9,561 nt of DNA from Planctomycetota bacterium. GTDB lineage: Bacteria; Planctomycetota; Phycisphaerae; UBA1845. The position numbers and the translations under genes are program-made. The DNA lies in contig JAJRSP010000066.1 of NCBI GenBank assembly GCA_024278775.1, positions 1-9,561 on the forward strand, read 5' to 3'. Of this stretch, positions 5,618 through 9,561 are shown one piece after another. Position 1 is the stretch's first letter. Every line of letters begins with the position of its first letter. The notes beneath the pieces were generated by a model. The model did not search any database. It was not told the DNA's origin and was given only the letters and a program-made list of their open reading frames with translations.

Positions 5618-6706
5618 CTACGCCGTGTCGGCGGGCGTAGCTGGAATTCGGAGCGTAAAACAAGCCCCTTTCCCCGGCGATGATTCTACCGAAATCGTAG
5701 CGCCGACCATCTGGGCGAGACCGTGCGCGATGGCAAGCCCGAGGCCAACGCCTCCACCGCCGTCCCCCTGCGCCAGCACTCCCTTGGTGGTCCAGAACGG
5801 CTCAAAAATACGAGCACGAACAGACTCCTCCATACCCGCACCAGAATCACTAATCGCGACCTCCACGTGGGTCTCCACCAATCGCGCCGTGATCTCCAAC
5901 GTGCCACGTTCCGGCATCGCCTCGATCGCATTTTGAACGATGTTCGCCAGAATCGTGGTGGTGGCCGCACGGTTGATCGCAATCACCGGCAAGGGTGCCA
6001 AATCGACGCGCAATGTGATCCCGGTATCTCGCAATCTCGCCTCGGTATCTTCCACAACCTCATTGAGCACCTCGGTGAGGTCGGCCAAATCCTCTCTGGA
6101 CGTATCGCCCTCCGCGAAGGCCAGCAACCCATTGACAAGTGACGTCGCCTTGGCCAGCGCATCGCCCACCTGTTCGAGCACCCGCCGATCCACCAATGGG
6201 TTCTGCTGCGCACGGGCAAAATCGATACTGGTGACCACGCCACCAAGGATATTGTTGAAGTGATGCGCCATCGCCCCGGCCATCTCACCCAAAGAGACCA
6301 TCTTTCGATTGTCATCCAGGCGCTGCTGAAGCTCGATCCGCTTAGTGATATCACGAAAGCAGATCGACACACCCAGCCGTTTACCCCCTTCCGACACGAC
6401 CGGTGCGATCGTACCGGCCAACTCACGACCGCTACCCTGTGCATCGCGATGTTCAAACTCAAACCGGCACGTATCCCCCTTGTGAAGCGCGTCGGCAAGC
6501 AAAGACTCCACCAGCGCGCGGGCCGTCTGCGGAATCACCGAGATGACCGGCTGACCAAGCATCAACGATTCCGACGCGCCGAACATACGAGAGGCCACCG
6601 CGTTCCATACACGGATCTTCAGGTCTGTGTCGGCCGCCATAAGCGCACTGCCGAGCGTCTCACACAGTTGACGATAATAGGAATCCGCACCGCGATCGGC
6701 CATCAC
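5618..6706 (-). CDS. Soluble PAS-domain sensor histidine kinase, orphan
   Basis: A 362-aa two-component kinase. No signal peptide or membrane segment is visible, so it should sense in the cytoplasm. A PAS domain covers about 10-125 (WNAVASRMFG, then LGVSICFRDITKR at the PAS exit). The dimerisation and phosphoacceptor helix has SLGEMAGAMAHHFNN (138-152) with His148 as the probable phosphorylated residue; the next residue is His where Glu or Asp is usual. The HATPase domain shows the N box (Asn255, Asn259), the G1 box DSGAGM (287-292), the F box FEPFWTTK (301-308) and the G2 box GGVGLGLA (318-325). The C-terminus has no receiver domain, and no response regulator is in the window. The start is GTG at 6706, followed directly by ATG at 6703; GGAG (6721-6718) lies 11 nt from the GTG. 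It is 35 nt downstream of the lipoprotein gene and so probably shares its transcript. It converges on the NIF3 gene. Confidence 0.92.
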   Translation of the reverse strand: MMADRGADSYYRQLCETLGSALMAADTDLKIRVWNAVASRMFGASESLMLGQPVISVIPQTARALVESLLADALHKGDTCRFEFEHRDAQGSGRELAGTIAPVVSEGGKRLGVSICFRDITKRIELQQRLDDNRKMVSLGEMAGAMAHHFNNILGGVVTSIDFARAQQNPLVDRRVLEQVGDALAKATSLVNGLLAFAEGDTSREDLADLTEVLNEVVEDTEARLRDTGITLRVDLAPLPVIAINRAATTTILANIVQNAIEAMPERGTLEITARLVETHVEVAISDSGAGMEESVRARIFEPFWTTKGVLAQGDGGGGVGLGLAIAHGLAQMVGATISVESSPGKGACFTLRIPATPADTA

Positions 6707-6723
6707 AACGTTTGAATCTCCAT
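6703..6723 (-). other. Six-codon micro-ORF overlapping the kinase start
   Basis: A minus-strand ATG at 6723, preceded by an AGGGGGA purine stretch, encodes MEIQTL and stops at a TGA (6705-6703) that overlaps the second kinase ATG as TGATG. The frame differs from the kinase. It could feed ribosomes to the kinase by termination-reinitiation, or be chance. Confidence 0.25.
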
Positions 6724-6741
6724 AGGGTCCCCCTACCTGGT

Positions 6742-7620
6742 CTATGCGCCGCCCTTCGTCTGATAGGGCACAGGCGTGATGAACAGAAGAGACTCATACG
6801 CCTCCCCATCGTGTTCGCTCGACAGATACCGGCTGCCGATCAAAGATTCAATGCGGGCCTCATCACCCGGTCCGATGACAAGACACTGTCCCGTTTCTAC
6901 GGTCAATCGAGCCACCAACTCCGCAAACACATGGCGATCCAACGACGGCACCTGGCGAATAATCCCGCCATCCCGCGTCCAAGTCATGACCCCCTTGTCA
7001 TGCCGGACTTCAAACCCCACCTGCAACTCCGTCGAACCGCCGAATTGCGGCTGGAACACATAATCGACAGATATCAGCTTTTCGCCTTCGTTAAAAGTCT
7101 TCCCGATAAGCCGTCCTTCGGACGTATAGGTGAAAATCGATTCCCGTTCCGACACGGGACCGGTGGTAATGAGCAACGGAGTCCCGCGCGGGGGTGCTAA
7201 CATGTTCTTATAGGTCTTGGCGCGCAGCGCTTCGAGCACGGCTAGAATCGCCGGCCAGGAGCCCTCCGGGGCGATTCCGATCCGGATGCCGTTTCGCGCA
7301 AAGAGAGCGACACGGACCGCGTCCATCCGCATCTCATCCACGTGGTTCCAAACCTTGCGAGAGTCGCGACCGTGAGCCAGGGGGAGATCAGCACGAAACA
7401 CATCAAAGGCCAGGTCAACAATTCGCAACCCACCGCCCGTATCAATCCGGACCACATCCACACCGGGCGGAGCAAACAAAGCAGATTCACCCGACTCGGG
7501 TATGGCGGACTCGTGCGGAGAACGGTCAGCGGTGAACCTGCTAAACAAGGTGCAGCCAGCCACACACATCACTACCACACAGCACGAGGGTATACAATAG
7601 CTACGAAAACGAAACACCAT
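6742..7620 (-). CDS. Predicted lipoprotein of unknown family, 292 aa
   Basis: I do not recognise this family. Starting at ATG 7620, the N-terminus is basic (MVFRFR), then hydrophobic, and ends in a good lipobox V20-A21-G22-C23, so the protein is likely lipid-anchored in a membrane facing the periplasm. Cys9, Cys13, Cys14 and Cys19 also lie in the signal region. Residues 50-150 form an alpha/beta region with DVVRIDTGGGLRIVD and repeated Arg/Ile strands; residues 155-215 look beta-rich. Residues 230-285 (ELVARLTVETGQCLVIGP, then a YESLLFITP strand) faintly recall the beta stretches of secretin-like proteins where a 'GQ-LVIGG' turn occurs, but no secretin signature is complete. A TTG at 7638 would add six residues but lies only about 6 nt after the predicted transcription start and lacks a ribosome site, so the ATG is preferred. 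The histidine kinase follows after 35 nt, which suggests an envelope-linked signalling pair. Confidence 0.75.
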   Translation of the reverse strand: MVFRFRSYCIPSCCVVVMCVAGCTLFSRFTADRSPHESAIPESGESALFAPPGVDVVRIDTGGGLRIVDLAFDVFRADLPLAHGRDSRKVWNHVDEMRMDAVRVALFARNGIRIGIAPEGSWPAILAVLEALRAKTYKNMLAPPRGTPLLITTGPVSERESIFTYTSEGRLIGKTFNEGEKLISVDYVFQPQFGGSTELQVGFEVRHDKGVMTWTRDGGIIRQVPSLDRHVFAELVARLTVETGQCLVIGPGDEARIESLIGSRYLSSEHDGEAYESLLFITPVPYQTKGGA

Positions 7621-7650
7621 GACAACCGGCTCACTCAACGCGACGCGCTA

Positions 7651-7679
7651 AGTCTAGGTAGCCACACGAGACGAGTCAA
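7651..7679 (-). promoter_or_regulatory. Sigma70-type promoter of the lipoprotein-kinase unit
   Basis: On the minus strand TTGACT (7679-7674) and TAGACT (7656-7651) are 17 nt apart: five of six and four of six matches to consensus at ideal spacing. Transcription would start near 7644, about 24 nt before the lipoprotein ATG at 7620. It lies in the gap after the hydrolase stop. Confidence 0.5.
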
Positions 7680-7725
7680 CGCACGGCGACCCCGTTCGAG
7701 ATACGACAAGCTAACGCGTGATCGA

Positions 7726-8634
7726 TCAGCGGGCCGGGTGAAGCCCCCGCGAGGTCGCCTCCTCGGCGGAGCTAAACCAGCGAAGCGTCTCATGCTTCAC
7801 CTGTCCCACAGAAGCTAACAACGCCTTAGTCGTATCATAGAAAACATCCCCACCTTCCACACTCACCACCGGCGACACCGAACGTGCCCCCACTCCCTCG
7901 CTCAGAAAATCCACAATCATCTGCGCCACATTCTTCTGCGCGTGAAACATACGCGTGCCATGGGCTGTCATTTTACCGAGGATACGCTTCGTGGCGTACG
8001 AATTGAGATCCGCCAGCTTATCGCACGCCTCGCGTTCATGCGCGGTGGCCATAAGCAGCACGGGACGTGATCCGAACTCTCGCATCGGAATCGTCGAATC
8101 CAGACCGAAGTACCCTGTCCCGGGCGTCATGGCGACCACGACATCTACGGAAACATCCTGAATCGCATAGTTGAACGCCACGCTGCACCCGATACTCGCA
8201 CCCACCAACGCCACACGAGCCTGATCGATATCGCCTCGGGTCGCCAGCCAACCCCTCGCAGCCGCGACGTCTCGGGACATATCCCGAAACACCACCGCGT
8301 GCCCGGCCTGGATCGCCGCGCGAATGGAATCCGTCTTCGGAGCGCCGCTGTCTCCGTGCCCGCGAAGGTCAATGGCCAGTGTCGACAAACCCGCCTCGTG
8401 CAGCGGAGCGATTAACGGTGCCCAGGATGACCGGTTGGAACCGTACATGTGAAGGAGGATCGCCACCGGAGCCGGATGGGCCGCGTCTCCGGCCGCTACA
8501 AAATCACCGACTATCTCGATGCCGTCCGACGTCCGCAGGCGTACCACCTCTACCGTCGCGGGGCCGGCTATCGCTGCTCCACACCACATCATCGTCACAC
8601 CAACCGCTGCACTACGCCCATGCCATAAGCTCAT
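7726..8634 (-). CDS. Secreted alpha/beta hydrolase with Ada-like C-terminal module
   Basis: A 302-aa serine hydrolase of the alpha/beta fold, nearest in style to dienelactone-hydrolase or esterase-like proteins; the substrate cannot be read. The ATG at 8634 has GAGGG (8646-8642) 7 nt upstream and starts a signal peptide (hydrophobic about 9-22, AIAG at 21-24). Fold marks are VAILLHMYGSNRSSW (57-71, oxyanion region), LAIDLRGHGDSG (86-97), the nucleophile elbow GASIG (145-149, Ser147) and a catalytic-His candidate in TAHGTRMF (His225). The acid after PVLLM (191-195) is unclear: the segment ATAHEREACD has Glu200, Glu202 or Asp205. After the domain ends near 244, residues 258-302 resemble the Ada metal-binding module (LRWFSSAEEATSRGLHPAR), but without its cysteines. 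The frame stays open upstream to 9141 only because it runs out of frame across the SDR gene. A promoter lies at 8687-8714, and 209 nt separate it from the SDR stop. Confidence 0.85.
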   Translation of the reverse strand: MSLWHGRSAAVGVTMMWCGAAIAGPATVEVVRLRTSDGIEIVGDFVAAGDAAHPAPVAILLHMYGSNRSSWAPLIAPLHEAGLSTLAIDLRGHGDSGAPKTDSIRAAIQAGHAVVFRDMSRDVAAARGWLATRGDIDQARVALVGASIGCSVAFNYAIQDVSVDVVVAMTPGTGYFGLDSTIPMREFGSRPVLLMATAHEREACDKLADLNSYATKRILGKMTAHGTRMFHAQKNVAQMIVDFLSEGVGARSVSPVVSVEGGDVFYDTTKALLASVGQVKHETLRWFSSAEEATSRGLHPAR

Positions 8635-8686
8635 CACACCGCCCTCATCTGATCCCAACGGAAACCGACCCCGGTCTCCAGAAGGC

Positions 8687-8714
8687 AGTATCACAACCAG
8701 AACACGGGGGTCAA
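8687..8714 (-). promoter_or_regulatory. Candidate promoter of the hydrolase gene
   Basis: On the minus strand TTGACC (8714-8709) and GATACT (8692-8687) are separated by 16 nt, and TGT directly before GATACT makes an extended -10. Matches are five of six and four of six. The start would fall near 8680, about 46 nt before the ATG at 8634. Confidence 0.4.
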
Positions 8715-8843
8715 TAGAGACGGTCATGTCATTGCCGCGCCTGCCCCACCCACAGAACGGATTGTAAAGACAGGTTGCAAGTGGGTCGGCCGGGTGCGGA
8801 TGGTGCGCCGGGACCAACACGAAACGATGGCCGGTCTCCGTAT

Positions 8844-9561
8844 CTATAGCTCTCTCAAAGACCAGCCGCCGTCGACGTGGAAGACCTCGCCGGTGGTGAA
8901 GGGGAAGTCGCCACGGGCGATGGCCGCGATGGCCCTTCCGACCTCCTCCGGTTGGCCCCAGCGGTTGATGGGGGCCATGCCCTGGGCGATCTTTTTGTTG
9001 TAATGCTCTTGCACGTCGTCGGCCGAAGTCATGTCCGTCTTGATGATGCCGGGGCTGATTTCGTAGACGTTGATGCCGAACTCGGCCAGCCGTACCGCGA
9101 AGAGCTTCGTAATCATACTCACGCCGGCTTTGCTGATGCAATACTCCCCGTAGTTCTTCGCGACGGTGTAGGATCGCAACGAGGAAATGTTGACGATCGC
9201 GCCGCCGTCAATCGTGCCGGATTTCGTGAGGTTGACCATGGCGTTGGCGACGCGCTGGGTCATGAAATAGACGGCGCGCAGGTTGACGCTGAGAATATGG
9301 TCGAAGCTCTCCTCCGGGGTATCGAGTATGTCGTGACGCACGGCGGGCGCAATCCCGGCGCAGTTGACGAGAAGATCAACACGCCCGAACCGCTCCAACA
9401 TAAAGCCGACAAGCAGATCGCGGTGTGATTTGGCCGAGACATCAGCCTGGCATATCTCCGCCTCTGCGCCGCACGCCTCCACCGCCTTACGCGTGGTCTC
9501 CGCCGCTTCGAGGTTTTCGTGATAATTGATGAGGACGGTATACCCCACCTTGGCGAGTTCG
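8844..9561 (-). CDS. Short-chain dehydrogenase/reductase, FabG-like, N-terminus cut by window edge
   Basis: A classical SDR, probably an NAD(P)H-dependent ketoreductase of the 3-oxoacyl-ACP reductase type; the substrate is not readable. The frame runs off the right edge with no stop, and the first visible residues ELAKVGYTV correspond to the helix and strand just after the missing TGxxxGIG dinucleotide-binding loop, so roughly the first 20 residues are absent. In the 238-residue fragment I see NCAG (66-69), the SVNLRAV helix Asn (93), NISS with catalytic Ser127, the YCISK pair Tyr140 and Lys144, SPGIIKTDM (169-177), and a C-terminus typical of the family (TTGEVFHVDGGWSL). A GTG at 9548 is in frame but is internal to the fold, not the start. 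It ends at TAG (8846-8844), 209 nt before the hydrolase start on the same strand. Confidence 0.93.
   Translation of the reverse strand, partial: ELAKVGYTVLINYHENLEAAETTRKAVEACGAEAEICQADVSAKSHRDLLVGFMLERFGRVDLLVNCAGIAPAVRHDILDTPEESFDHILSVNLRAVYFMTQRVANAMVNLTKSGTIDGGAIVNISSLRSYTVAKNYGEYCISKAGVSMITKLFAVRLAEFGINVYEISPGIIKTDMTSADDVQEHYNKKIAQGMAPINRWGQPEEVGRAIAAIARGDFPFTTGEVFHVDGGWSLREL

Noticed and set aside
7621..7638. TTG at 7638 as the lipoprotein start
   Set aside because: No ribosome site precedes it and the predicted transcript would begin only about 6 nt upstream. The ATG at 7620 gives a normal signal peptide.
8661..8840. Two copies of CCGGTCTCC (8671-8679 and 8832-8839 region) with similar flanks
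   Set aside because: The match is short and the flanking similarity is patchy; chance is sufficient in GC-rich sequence.
8635..9141. N-terminal extension of the hydrolase frame to a 471-aa protein
   Set aside because: Most of the extension overlaps the SDR gene in another frame on the same strand and reads as His/Arg/Gly-rich nonsense. A signal peptide and ribosome site mark the true start at 8634.
1..9561. CRISPR array, insertion sequence, toxin-antitoxin or phage-defence genes
   Set aside because: I looked for spaced repeats, transposase motifs, terminal inverted repeats and small paired ORFs and saw none. All well-supported genes are metabolic, envelope or signalling types.

Overview
This 9.56 kb window is ordinary-looking chromosomal DNA from a GC-rich bacterium, with genes on both strands and no mobile element, CRISPR array, rRNA or tRNA that I can see. 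The protein style points to the Planctomycetota, perhaps a Phycisphaerae-like lineage. Clues are a secreted protein with two bacterial SH3 domains and a beta-rich tail, a roughly 60-residue exported cysteine-containing peptide, a long NIF3 protein with the YHPPIF form of the motif, and an orphan PAS histidine kinase. This assignment is inference from protein style, not from a marker gene.

Layout: positions 1-335 have no convincing gene but contain GC-rich inverted repeats. Two minus-strand genes follow: a secreted SH3-domain protein (597-1988) and, downstream of it, a small exported peptide (336-524). A divergent intergenic region (1989-2136) carries a perfect 14-bp tandem repeat. From there a plus-strand cluster, pabB - pabC - nif3 (2137-5575), runs with 4-nt GTGA and ATGA overlaps. 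It meets a convergent minus-strand set across a 42-nt gap with strong hairpins. The minus-strand set, in transcription order, is an SDR oxidoreductase cut by the right edge (8844-9561), a secreted alpha/beta hydrolase (7726-8634), a predicted lipoprotein of unknown family (6742-7620) and a soluble PAS histidine kinase (5618-6706).

How the genes fit together: PabB and PabC convert chorismate to p-aminobenzoate for folate. PabC and the NIF3 protein are translationally coupled to PabB. NIF3 proteins are often labelled 'GTP cyclohydrolase 1 type 2', another folate-pathway name, so this linkage is functionally suggestive. No pabA glutaminase is in view. The kinase lies 35 nt downstream of the lipoprotein gene, with no response regulator in the window. 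The hydrolase and the lipoprotein each have a plausible sigma70-type promoter, so the four minus-strand genes are probably at least two or three transcription units.

The best candidates for undescribed biology are modest: a cysteine-free Ada-like C-terminal module on the hydrolase, the small exported peptide, the pabB-pabC-nif3 coupling, the tandem repeat before pabB, and the His-His phosphoacceptor box of the kinase. I do not see a clear new multi-gene system.
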